From positions 14,991,915 to 15,055,914 of the forward strand of contig NC_092032.1 in assembly GCF_042242105.1 (NCBI RefSeq): a DNA stretch of 64,000 bases. Reading direction: 5' to 3'. The translations under genes were made by a program, and so were the position numbers. The notes beneath the pieces are model-generated. The model was given only the letters and a program-made list of their open reading frames with translations. It did no database searches and was not told the DNA's origin. Of this stretch, positions 14,001 to 24,257 are shown one piece after another. The DNA comes from Pempheris klunzingeri. Taxonomy: Eukaryota > Chordata > Actinopteri > Acropomatiformes > Pempheridae. Position 1 is the stretch's first letter; every line of letters begins with the position of its first letter.

Positions 14001-16556
14001 AGTCCCACCATCTTGCGGCTTCGCTGCTTTCCTGTGATACAAAGCGAACATCACGTTATTTCAGGTTTCTATTGCTACAAGGGAAAACATGTCAAATGAC
14101 TTAAGAGAAACTTCTTACTCTTGACAAGGTTTTTCAGACGTCTTCTCAGCTGTCGTGGCTGTTCCCGTCTTATTCTCTGGAGACGGATCAGCACCAGTGA
14201 CTGTAAGAAAAAGTAAGGTTCTGATACACTGGCACAATTTTGTACAAGCAGTCGGAGAAAACATGCCTGCAGTGTCAGAGAAATAATAACGCACGGCCAA
14301 TTCAAGAATATCACCTCAATTCATTCAGCTCTATGTTGTCAGAAACAACTGTGGCATGATATCCGTTCAACAGTCCTGATAATTAATATCACAATGTATG
14401 CTACAGAGCTGTCTGTCAGACATAGAGGAAAGTTTTTCATAGATATTTCATAATCCTGCGATATCAGCGCCAATAATACAAAATGCTTGGGGGCGCAAAT
14501 GAGAACAACTGCTCATTAAATGATTTTCTGAAGAGAGAATCAGTCATGTATTTAGCAATGTGACAACAACGTGAACACGCTTAAACAAGTCATGCCAACT
14601 GCAAAGAATATACATACCTGCAGGCTTTTCTTCATGCTGCTGTGTGCCATCAGACACCCTGGAGCTCTCTTCAGAGGAGGAGGTGGGGGCTGATGAAAGT
14701 GGAGCTGTATCCTATGTTTGAGAGAGAAAGAGGGGGGTAAGTAAAATCTTTAGTCAACAATGCCGTTTGGATGAAGGAGTGCATGTGCCAAGGCGTGAGG
14801 AAAAAACTATTGAGAGGAAAAAGGGAGATTTTTTATGTCATTATATTGCATTTCGACAATAAAGTTGAAAATTCAGTGTTCGTGACCGGCATGAGAAAAA
14901 ATAAATCAGAGTTTGTTTTTTTTAAATTTTGCATAAAGTCGAAATGCTGGGATTAAAGTTGAAATAGTTGACATTTTGAGTTTATTCTTGAAATGCCATG
15001 AGAAAAAAAAAAAAAAGATCCTCCCCTCATTTCCCCCCTTGTGCCTGGCCTTAATACTCTCCCATATCTTTACAACACACATTGTGGCATTCATTTGTTT
15101 TTGAGTTACCTTGCATTTACTCTCTCCAGATGATGGTGGATTTGGGATTTTCTGAGGCACTGAGCCAACATCAACCTTCGGAGGAGCGGCAGCCTTTGTC
15201 TCGGATGTGGTCGAAGCAGCCGGCTGAGATGCTGCTGACTGCTTCAGCTGAGCTGTACTTCCACTGCCAGAGGGCTTCACCTGAGGTGAAGCAGAGGCAG
15301 CGGGCCTGGGCTGACCTGGAGCTGGAACAGTTTTCAACTGAGGTGTTGTCAAAACAGGGGACAGAGCTTTAGATGACGGAACAGCCTTCGGAGACGCTGC
15401 AGCAGCAGCTGTGGCCTTTGGCTGGGCTGTTGTTGCAACAACAGGCTTTGACTGAGCTGTAGCTGCAGCAGTGGGCTTTGACTGACCTGAGATCTGTCCA
15501 GCGGGTGTGGTTTGAGCTCTGAGTTTCGCCTGATTGGCTAGATGTAATGAAAGTGTGGGCTTTGACTGAGTTGGGGGTTTAGGTTGAGCTGCAGCATTTG
15601 ACTGAGCATTTGGTCGTGGTGGCAGCGTGGGCCTTGACTGAGGACTGGGCTTTGTTGGAGCTACTGGTACTGGGTCATCGTCCAGTTCAAAGTCATCAAA
15701 GGAATACTTGGGCCTGGGTCTGTATGGCTTGTACTCGACAGGCTTCTGTTTTTGAGCATTAAGTCCGTTGGGCATGGGAGGGGGCACCGCTGGCAGGCTC
15801 CTCTTGGCTGCTGATCTGGTCACTTTTGGGGCGGGCCCTGGAGTAGGCGCTGCTTTAGGAGTTTGAGCCTTACTTTGCCTTGTGGACATACGTGTTTCAA
15901 TAACAGGGGTGACTTCAGTTTTGGCAGGTTCGGGTTTGGTGGGTTCAGTTTCGGAGGCATCGGTTTTTGTAGGTTCAGCATTACTGGTTTCAGCCTTAGG
16001 ATGGTCATCCTTGGGAACTTCTGCTTTGGGTGTTGCGGGCTTGCTAGCTGAGGAAGGACTTGGGAGAGATGTATTAGATGGACTGGCTGCAGGTGGAGGC
16101 GCCGTGGTCACAGGGCTCACTGGAAATGGAGAGGGTGCAGACAGGGGTGCTTGCCAATCTATGTCTGAAAACATCTGATTTGCTTGGTCAGATTTAAGTT
16201 TCTTTACGCGTGCCCAAGACATTTTCTCTCTCTGCAGTTCTACCTGTCTGAGTCTTTGATATCTAGTTAGCTTCTTTTTCTCATGGGCCTTTAGTGGCAC
16301 TGAAACCTGTGTGATGAAGAAACGCCTCTTTGGGGGCTCTTCAGCAGGCTTTGCCTCAGCTGAAGCAGCTGTTGAGGGCTTGGCAGCAGATGCCTTCTCA
16401 GCAGGGGACAAAGCAGAGTACCCCTCTGGTCCAGCAGGAGTTGCAACATTAACAGTGTCTGCCTCTTCCGTGTTAACAGGCGGGCTTTCCTTCTTGCTTG
16501 CTTCATCCTTGGTTGCGGCTGCCGCTGCTGCTGTGGCGGCGGCGGCGGCAGCGATG

Positions 16557-16588
<32 letters not shown>

Positions 16589-19500
16589 TGCGGCGGCTGC
16601 TGCTGCTGCTTGTTTTTCCTCCTCTATCCTCTTTAACAGCATGCTGTCTGTGGCAATGTCCTCTGCGATTTCCTGACACAAGGCTAAGAGGTTCAGCTGC
16701 TGTTTGTTTGCTGTTCTCTTAGAAGCTGCAGCCTTTTGTTCAGCCAGAGCTGCCAGCCGGGCTTTGGTTCTGGCCTGTGTGTTCATCTCTTGTTTCTTGG
16801 GTTTTTCTGGCTCCTGTCCCTTTGTATCACCTGCAGTCTTTGCAGCCGTGCTGTTTTGCTTCAAGTTGGCTCCGCAAGTGTCATCTTTATTTTTCTCCTT
16901 AACCTCTTTCTTCTGTGTTTCCTGGGGTTTTTCTATGACTGTGATGTCAGTATCTTCCTCATTATCTTCCTCTGCCACTACGATCTCACGACCAATCTCT
17001 ATTTCCTCCAGAATCTGCACTTCTTGTAGGTCCAAATTACCCTCAGTGTTCTCCATCAGCAGTACACTGCAGTCTTCATTTGTGACTTGAGCATGAGAGT
17101 TTGCCATCTCACTTTCAGACATATTAACGTCCATCATGTCGGATGATGACTGCTGGCAATAAGAACTTTGAATAACTTCAACACCTTCCTCAGTTGAAAT
17201 GTCCGTCCCAAGCCTGAGCTCCTCACTTGATGCCTCGCTTGAATTGGTCACTGTGGCATCTTTAACCTCTTCAGTTGTTTGACATTGCTGCACTTCTGCC
17301 TCAGGGAAGACGGTTTGTTGGGAACCATTTAAAATCCTATCACTGTCCGCTTCACCTGCCAAGGCGCTGTCTGGATTCACCTGCTGTGAAAGTGAAACTG
17401 ACAACCCTGACTCGGCCGCTGCTTGGGTCAGAATATCAAAGTGTATTTGGTTCTCCGGGATTGGTTCCAAGATCACAAACTCACATGTACTATCTGGTAT
17501 TTCAGCGTTAGCGACAGCTGCAGTGTCCTGCTGCACCTGGTCAGAAACCTCCATGGCACGTGTGCAGTCTGGATACCCATTCCTTTCACTTTTGTCCGTC
17601 GCATCTTCTGACTGGCCATCTGGCATGCTGATGTCATCGCTAGAGCTGATTACTGCAACTTGTTTCACATTCACATTCATGTCTTTCTGTTCCAAGTGAG
17701 CAGAGACACAACTCTCTGGCACACTGACGCTTTGCACTTCCATTTCAATGTCTTGGCCATCTGAGGCACAAAGTTGTTGCTTAACGTCTTCCTCATTTTC
17801 CAGTTGTTGGTTTTCTTCATTAGCAGGCAAATGTCCTTCCATCTGCTGGGTCTCTGTGTTCGTTATGTCCAGTAAAGACACACCAGCGTGGTTCTCTAAT
17901 GCTGTAGAAATCTCCCTATCATCATTACTCTCTGGGCTACTAATGGGCTCATACACTATCTGGTTTTCAGGAATCTCAACCTCTGACTCTGACTGATCAA
18001 CCGTCTTAATCTGCTCTTCTGATGCCTGAATTACAACATCAATGTCATCTGGTTGGTCACAAACAAACACTATTACTTCATTGCTTTCAGTTCCTTCTCC
18101 ATGTCCTTCAGTATTACTGACTGGTTTGTCGGCCTTATCAGAGGAAATGATTACAGGCTCTTCTTTGACCTCATTAATCACTTGCCTCCCCGTTTCCTCT
18201 CCTAACGCAGGATCTACCCTTTCTATTGATCCACTTCTTACATCCATATCCGCTTGGATATCCGTGGCACTGGGCGCTGGCTGCATGTTTTCATTACCCT
18301 TACTTGCAGAATTAGCAATAGGAAGAGGTTTGTGGATTTCAATTGTTAAGGCCATAGTGGGTTCATCAACTTCCCCGATTCCCTGGTTTTGCTGTTCTGT
18401 TGTAGGAGCAGCATTAGAAATCTCCTCTGACGTTGTTGTAGCTTCCACATTTGTTTGAGCCTCTGGAACATTAACATATCCAGCAGTAACCTCCTCTTTG
18501 TTTTCCTTATTCTCACAACTTGCAGTCACTAAATCTTTCTGAACTTCTGTGTTGAGTTCACTGACCCCCTGGCTCCCCCAGGTTTGTATTTCCACTGTAG
18601 ATGGTGGATTAGGAATCTCCTCTGGTGTTGCTGTTGTTTGCACATCCATTTCTATCTGATTCTCAGCGGCATCCACACACTCTGAGATAACCACGTCCTT
18701 GTTTTCTTCACTCTCAGTACTGTAAATGATAAAACCTTTTTGTATTTCCATGTCCGTGGAGAGTTCACTGATCTCCTGACCATTGGTGTTTGGTGCTTCT
18801 ACTGTAGTTGTTGGATTAGAAATGCCCTCTGGTGTTGCTGTTCTTTGCACATCCCTTTCTCTTTGATTCACAGCTGCATTGGCCCATTCTGTGGTTACCT
18901 TGTTTTCATTTGTATTACTCGCAGGAGTCTGACTCATGAAACTGACTTGTTGAACTTTATCTGGCATGTTCTCTGCGGGTTTAGTAAATTCTTGGCTCTT
19001 CTGGACCTTTGTTTCTACTGTAGGTGCCATGTTAGAGATCTCCTCTGGTGTTGTTTCAGTCTCTATATTCTCTTCATTTAGACTTTTCTGATTTGGGATT
19101 TCCACGGGAGGGGCTGGATTACAAATCTGTGATGCTGATATATTCTGCAATTCCATTTTGATTTGATTATCTGGTACTGTCACAGATTCTAAATTCCCTG
19201 TGTTTTCATTTTCCATATTTTCAGAATTTTCCACCAGCAGGTCTTTGTGAGCCTGCACAGGTGTGTTTGTAGTACGTTGTTCGCTGCCTTCCTGGCTCGT
19301 CTGGCTTTGTATTTCCACTGTAGGTGCAACGTCAGAGATCTCCTCTGATGCCGTTGAAGTCTTTATGTCCACCTCTATTTGAGTCTCAGCAGCAGCAACA
19401 CATTCGGCATTAACCTGGCCTTCATCAGTGATGCTCTGACAATTTGCAACTGGGCTTATCTGTACTTTATCAGATACGTCTGCGGTGCGTTTACTGGCCT

Positions 19501-21838
19501 CTGGGCTCTTTTGGCTTTGTTCTTCCACTGTAGATGCAAGATTAGAAATCTCTGATGTCACAGACCGACTCTCAGCCCCACTAGTACATTCAAAGTTCAC
19601 CTTGTCATCGTTTTCCCTAATTTCAGAGTTTTCAATCATGATATCTCGATGACCCTCGATAGATATGTCTGCAGTAAGTTCACTCACTTCCTGGCTGATC
19701 TGGCTTTGTACTTCGAATGTAGGTGCTGCATTAGAGATCTCTGATGTGATTATAGTCTGCATTTCCATTTGGAGTCCACTCACTGGTTCATTAGCACATG
19801 CTAAGTCCAGCTTGCCTTCACTTTCCATTATTTTAGAATGTATCTCATGATCCTCATTAAATTCTGTAGATATGTCTGCGGCACGTTCACTGACTCCCTG
19901 GTTCTTTCGGCTCTGTGTTTTCACTGTAGTGGCTTGACTAGAAATGTCCTGCTCTGATGTTCCTCTAGCCTGTATTTCCATTTTGATTTGACTATTTGGA
20001 GCAGTGGCACATTCAGTGTTCATCTTTTCATTTTCTGCACTTGTAGAATTTCCTTTGTCTTCAACAGGTATTACTGTAGTGTGGTCAATCACTTGGTGGT
20101 TCCCCTGGCTTTGTTTATCCTCTTTAGGTATTGAGTCAGACCTCTCCTCTGATGTTATTTTAGTCTGTGTGTCCGTGCCTGTCTGACCCTCTGAGACTGT
20201 GACACAATCGGAGAGCACCTCGCTTTGATTTTTCACATGACCAGCCTCATAATCTGGCGTCAATATGTCAGTACAGCTGTCAGTTGTCTTGTCTGTCACG
20301 TCTTCACCCAGTTGTAGCTCAGCCAAACACCCTGGACCAGCAACAGTCTGAGTTGACAGGAACTCACCTCCTCTCCTTTCGCTTTCTTCAGACTTTCTGA
20401 CTATTTTGTTAACGCTGTCACATGAGCTGGTAATAGCATCTGGCACTTCATGGCTCACTCGATCCTGCAGGTGTTCAGATTTTGACTCCTCTTTGAAAGT
20501 AACTTGAATTTTGAAACTGAGGTCCGTTTGAGTCTCTGGGTTGCCAACAGACTCTGTTCTTGGTATATTTTGCCCAGTCTGACTCTCAAGATTACTACCT
20601 TCTAGCAGGATCTCTTCTGGTGCAGAGTTTGTCTTGCTTGACAATACTTTATCTTCTATACCTTCATCACTACAGCCTGCAGAGGTACTGGCTGCCTCTA
20701 TCACGCTCTTAACTTCCTTCTCTCCACCCTCACTTTTGCATTTTATGTCCAGTTTTATCTCTTCAGAAACAGACTCTGTGGTCTCCTTTGTTTTAATTTC
20801 ACTGCTCACATCTGTTTGACTGACAGGAGCTGAGTCTGTTTTTTCATCTGCCCGTCTGTCACCTTCACAGCCTGGCTTTGCCTCTCTCATACTAGAGTAT
20901 AGTGTTTCCACTGATGGTGCTTGTGTTTCATTATCTGCATCCTTTTGGCTTTTGATGGACTCTGCAAAATACTTCTTTTGATTTTCCCCTGTGTCAGAAA
21001 TGATGCAAGGAGTACCTGCCGCTGCAGCAGCAGAGTCTAACATTTCTCTACATGATGCTAATTCTTCATTATCTATGAGCTTTTGGCTTTCTAAGTTTTT
21101 AAAATCCTCAGTTTTACTTTCATCAGACACTAAATTCTCCTTTGACTCTGCTTGTGTTGCAGAAACTGGAATTTCTTGTCTCTCTCCTTCAATGACAGAC
21201 TGTGCAGATTGTTTTTCCTCATCCTGATAAGCAACACCCATGCTTGACAAATCTGAAAATCTACCGTAATTGTGGTCCATCTGAACGGGGTCAGCTGGTG
21301 CAGACGGTGACCCTTGGCTTGTCTCTTGTGAATCAGACGACAATTCTTCAGCCTTGCGCTTGGCTTTAACTCGATTTGAATACTTTCTGATGCAACGGGC
21401 CTTGTCGCCATCATCCCTCTCTCTAAAGAAGTCAGTCTTACTACTATCGCTACTCAATTCATCCTCGGACTCGGTGGAGGCGGTTCGCTTCAGGGAAGCT
21501 TTGGAGTTAGATTTCTGTGAGGGAGCTTCTCCGCAGGAGGCACTTGTGGCTTTCAGGAGCTTGGCTTTTTTAGGTGGGTCAGAAATGGTTTTGCTGGAAT
21601 CCTTTGGAGGGGAACTCTGTTTGGATGACTTGGCTGGTTTATTTCCCCCTTCCGCTGAGGCAGACAGTTTTTTCTTAGTCCGTGGGGCTCCTGTCTTTTC
21701 TCGTGTATTTCCTGTTTTAGGGGACCTATCATTGGTAGCTGGTGCAGGTTTGGATGGCAGAGACTCCCCATCCTCATCCAACTTCCTCATCTTGGGCTGA
21801 GAATCATGAGGATCTGGTCCTCTCTTTGGGGCTGGCAT
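11052..21838 (-). CDS. esco1: esco1, cohesin (SMC3) N-acetyltransferase with a giant N-terminal region
   Basis: Coding exons in transcript order are 21838-15110, 14711-14618, 14200-14119, 14031-13923, 13612-13481, 12822-12733, 12255-12112, 11496-11312 and 11220-11052. They total 7734 bases, or 2577 residues, with GT-AG junctions and phases that agree throughout. The C-terminus is typical ESCO: a C2H2 zinc finger (C2350, C2353, H2368, H2372 in CSVCG...HLLFH) and a GNAT domain with the acetyl-CoA loop RRKGIA (about 2509-2514), ending in [12 protein letters not shown] and LVYNF. ESCO enzymes acetylate SMC3 to secure sister-chromatid cohesion. Basic NLS-like patches ([15 protein letters not shown]) fit a nuclear protein. 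Human ESCO1 is 840 residues; here the first coding exon alone gives 2243. It carries a tandem repeat (about 555-1205), a poly-Ala tract (about 1740-1775) and Pro/Ala/Lys-rich sequence. Short human-like blocks ([20 protein letters not shown]) favour ESCO1 over ESCO2. The ATG follows directly after acceptor GACAG|A. Confidence 0.95.
14712..15109 (-). other. esco1 intron after the giant exon
   Basis: The minus-strand donor is AAG|GTAACT at 15109 and the acceptor CATAG ends at 14712. The giant frame stays open by chance past the donor to 14906, so the exon end was placed by splice phase (AAG|GAT) and not by the stop codon. Confidence 0.8.
14830..15015. repeat. Degenerate short tandem repeat in an esco1 intron
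   Basis: Phrases of the type AAAGTYGAAAT and GAGATTAAAGT recur every 20-25 bases (near 14860, 14935, 14955 and 14975) and end in an A-rich run at 15001-15016. I recognise this as the common fish minisatellite-like intron repeat, from memory only. Confidence 0.45.
16515..16620 (-). repeat. Poly-alanine tract in Esco1
   Basis: On the minus strand, GCN codons encode runs of 8, 9, 6 and 6 alanines separated by Thr, Ile and Thr, inside the esco1 first coding exon. GCA, GCC and GCT codons are mixed, so the tract is not a pure trinucleotide repeat. It follows a KRIEEEKQ helix-like stretch and may extend it. Confidence 0.9.
18225..20175 (-). repeat. Tandem ~68-residue coding repeat in Esco1
   Basis: About ten degenerate units, roughly 205 bases each, begin with a T/A-S/P-E-EISN motif followed by APTVE and QSQxSQE. 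Unit starts on the plus strand lie near 20150, 19960, 19745, 19560, 19348, 19130, 19045, 18835, 18630 and 18430; one unit, about 85 bases, is truncated. Each unit ends near an [11 protein letters not shown]-like phrase. The DNA still shows the match (TTAGAGATCTCCTCTG-type words recur), so the array grew by tandem duplication within one exon. Confidence 0.85.
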
Positions 21839-22600
21839 TCTGTCAAAATATCACACAAAAACAGTTTTATGTAATCACACATAAAAATGATAATGCCATA
21901 AAAACACAGCAGACTCAACGTAACTAACCCTTAAATTACTACATAACAAAACTGCCTTGGATTAACACATTTTTTCCTGGCATCCTGTAGTTTATCTTTT
22001 CCTCTTGGGTGGAGTAATGACCTGTAATAAACACTCAACTTACACATCTGCGTCCGTATACATGTAAATTTAAGACTAGTGCTACATTAGTATGAACTAT
22101 AACACTTTCCCAGAAGCATTAACTGTTACCTGGTTCTCCTAACAAGCAACAAGGCAGGCTAACATAAACACAGACAAATCGCAGTTAAACTAGGTGGCTA
22201 GCGAGTCACACAACGTACGAGCTACATTTTCTCACCTATTCTCCATCTACATAAATGATCTTATTGACTGTGTAACAGCCGGCAGAGGTTGTTGTCACTA
22301 TCAGAGGAGCGGGCAGACACAGAAATGGTCAGATAGCTAGCTAGCAGCGGCTAGTGTGCTAGCTGAAGTGCACAGTGGTGGGAGCTAACGTTAGCAGCAG
22401 CCAACTCGCAACAAATGAGCGAAACGAGACTCGCTGTTCAAGTCATTAGAAACAGCAGCCAGACAGACGGAGCACAGTCCAGACAGAGGAGTCCTCACGG
22501 TACTAGTGTCCGCGACAACATAAAGCCAAGACATTCGTCAATGAAACTCACTTTGATGTTTTCTTTCTCAACAACAGCTGTTTTTTTTTCCTGTGAATAA
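21839..22600 (-). other. esco1 intron 1 and non-coding first exon
   Basis: An acceptor (TTTTGACAG) lies one base upstream of the ATG, so at least one 5' UTR exon exists. A good minus-strand donor, GAATAG|GTGAGA, at 22236/22235 marks the likely end of exon 1, which would reach up to about 22600. The placement is inferred from splice signals and the promoter motifs next to it. Confidence 0.55.
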
Positions 22601-22604
22601 AAAT

Positions 22605-22645
22605 TAACTGTACTTCCGGAGGGAAACGGCGGATGTGACGTAGCA
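22605..22645 (-). promoter_or_regulatory. Candidate esco1 core promoter (ETS and CRE-like sites)
   Basis: Plus-strand ACTTCCGG at 22612-22619 is a perfect ETS site (CCGGAAGT on the gene strand). TGACGTA at 22636-22642 is a CRE-like half site. This pair is typical of TATA-less housekeeping promoters and sits just upstream of the proposed first exon. Function is inferred. Confidence 0.5.
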
Positions 22646-23054
22646 GCCCTCCAGACACATTAAAAAATACATAGTTTTACTGTTTTTGTTCATAAGAGGA
22701 ATTAAAACGCACTTAAATGGCATTGTTTTAATGTAAAGGTTCCAGATTTAAACAAATGTATGATTTTTTCTACCTAGTTTGGTATTAAGTTGACTATTAG
22801 CTGTATTCATAGACAGTTTGTAATAATATGTATAAGGAAGATCACATAGTAACACATAGAATATATATTTTATACAGGCTTATAGACAGACCTAGATAAA
22901 ATAATCATTACATGCCAGGTCTCTAAAGTCAGCTCATGTCAGTACTACTAATTAATCAGTATGTGAACTAGTATGTGAATTTAGCCAGTGCTATATTACA
23001 AAATATCTAAAACTGGCTCCACATTGATGGACAACAACATCAAAACATTCTTAC

Positions 23055-23262
23055 ATGTATTTATTTTACAGTGCCACTCTGCATCGGTACTTTTACTTAT
23101 GATACTTTTAGGTACATTTTGCTGGTAGTTCCTCTGCACCTTTACTTAAGTAGCATTTTGAATTCAGGGCTTTTGCTTGTAATGGAGTATTTTTAGTCCA
23201 TGTTATTTCTACTTATACTTAAGTAAAGGATTTGAGTAGTTCTCTATCTGATATGGAGGGAG
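23055..23262. repeat. MITE-like fish repeat fragment (TACTTAAGTA family)
   Basis: The run ACTTTTACTTATGATAC...ACTTAAGTAGC...GGAGTATTTTTAGTCC...ACTTAAGTAAAGGATTTGAG has the internal and right-end sequence of a very common teleost non-autonomous DNA transposon whose ends read GTAAAGGATCTGAATACTTC. The left end is missing. The family is identified by recall. Confidence 0.55.
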
Positions 23263-23318
23263 CAAAGCCGTTACATATTTACAAAATACTAATAGTGCAT
23301 CTGTATGTTTATATATTT

Positions 23319-23335
23319 ATATATATATATATATA
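23319..23335. repeat. (AT)n microsatellite
   Basis: A pure AT dinucleotide run of about 8 units, set in a wider TATATTTATAT stretch. Confidence 0.9.
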
Positions 23336-23689
23336 ACACAAAATACAAATGAGTCATCCCTTTTCCATCTTTATACACCCCCTTAAAGGGTTTGGGGGTG
23401 GTTTTACATCTCTGTGTGCACCAGTTTGAGCTGTGGTATCAGTAATGTAAGGGTGACAAAATGAAATATTAAGTTATTCATATTCATTTTAGCTGCAGTC
23501 ACATTCCTCTTTACGTTTTCAACATATTTACAGCAGCATCATGATACCACAGTGAAAGGAATACAAACACAAGATACACTTTTTAGCCTGTTGATGAATG
23601 AAATAACTGTTGACACATTTTATGTCATTAAACTGTCCTTTTTTGAGATAAAAGTCGGATGAATAAAAAACACTGTCTGATGACTTAAA

Positions 23690-24257
23690 CAGATTATTTA
23701 TTACATTACAGGCACCCATAAAACACACTCACACACAGTATAGTGTCGGTTTGAAATCATCCCTCCCACCTGCAGAGTCATACAGACGCTGTGTCACAGA
23801 GAAGTGAGTGTGTGGGTCTTCTTAGCTCTAATGTCATCTTCTCTAAACACCAAAATCCAGCCAGAACCAGTTTCCAACATGCAAATCTCAAGAAATCGAG
23901 TCTCCTGATCTATCTGAGTAGACAGGTTTGACTTGGAGTGGATTACAGAGAAGACATACATAATTATCTAACACAACCACAAGCAGTTTTTATCTGATTT
24001 TATTTTTGTCAGACTCTCGGCAGACATTTCATCACCAAATCACATTAGTGGCAGGCAGAACAAGTGCAGCACGTTGTTGTTGTTGGATATAAATATACAG
24101 AGACAATCCAATAGAACTGTTTTGCATTTTTGCTAGTGTACAGTTCAGCGACTGAGGGAAAGTGATATTCATTGATCAATGCACTAACAGTAAAGGGAAA
24201 GCAACGGGAGAGAAGATAAAAGCATCAATAATAACAGTGTGAGGGCATAAATCCCCG
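23690..24257 (-). other. vps41 3' UTR with poly(A) signal
   Basis: The minus-strand AATAAA is at 23697-23702 (TTTATT on the plus strand), about 560 bases downstream of the vps41 stop codon. The cleavage point near 23680-23690 is inferred. Confidence 0.6.

Larger units (their letters stand above)
22646..23690. other. esco1-vps41 intergenic DNA
   Basis: About 1 kb of AT-rich DNA lies between the esco1 promoter and the vps41 poly(A) site. It holds a transposon-like repeat fragment and an AT microsatellite, listed separately. I see no gene. Confidence 0.6.

Noticed and set aside
14906-15109. Extension of the giant esco1 frame past 15110 to its in-frame stop
   Set aside because: A good donor (AAG|GTAACT) at 15110/15109 joins in phase to the next exon; beyond it the composition turns to intron repeat (Phe/Lys-rich).
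16311-16722. Plus-strand open frames rich in Leu or Ala opposite esco1
   Set aside because: They are the reverse complement of the Esco1 poly-Ala and disordered coding sequence; no start context or splice signals of their own.
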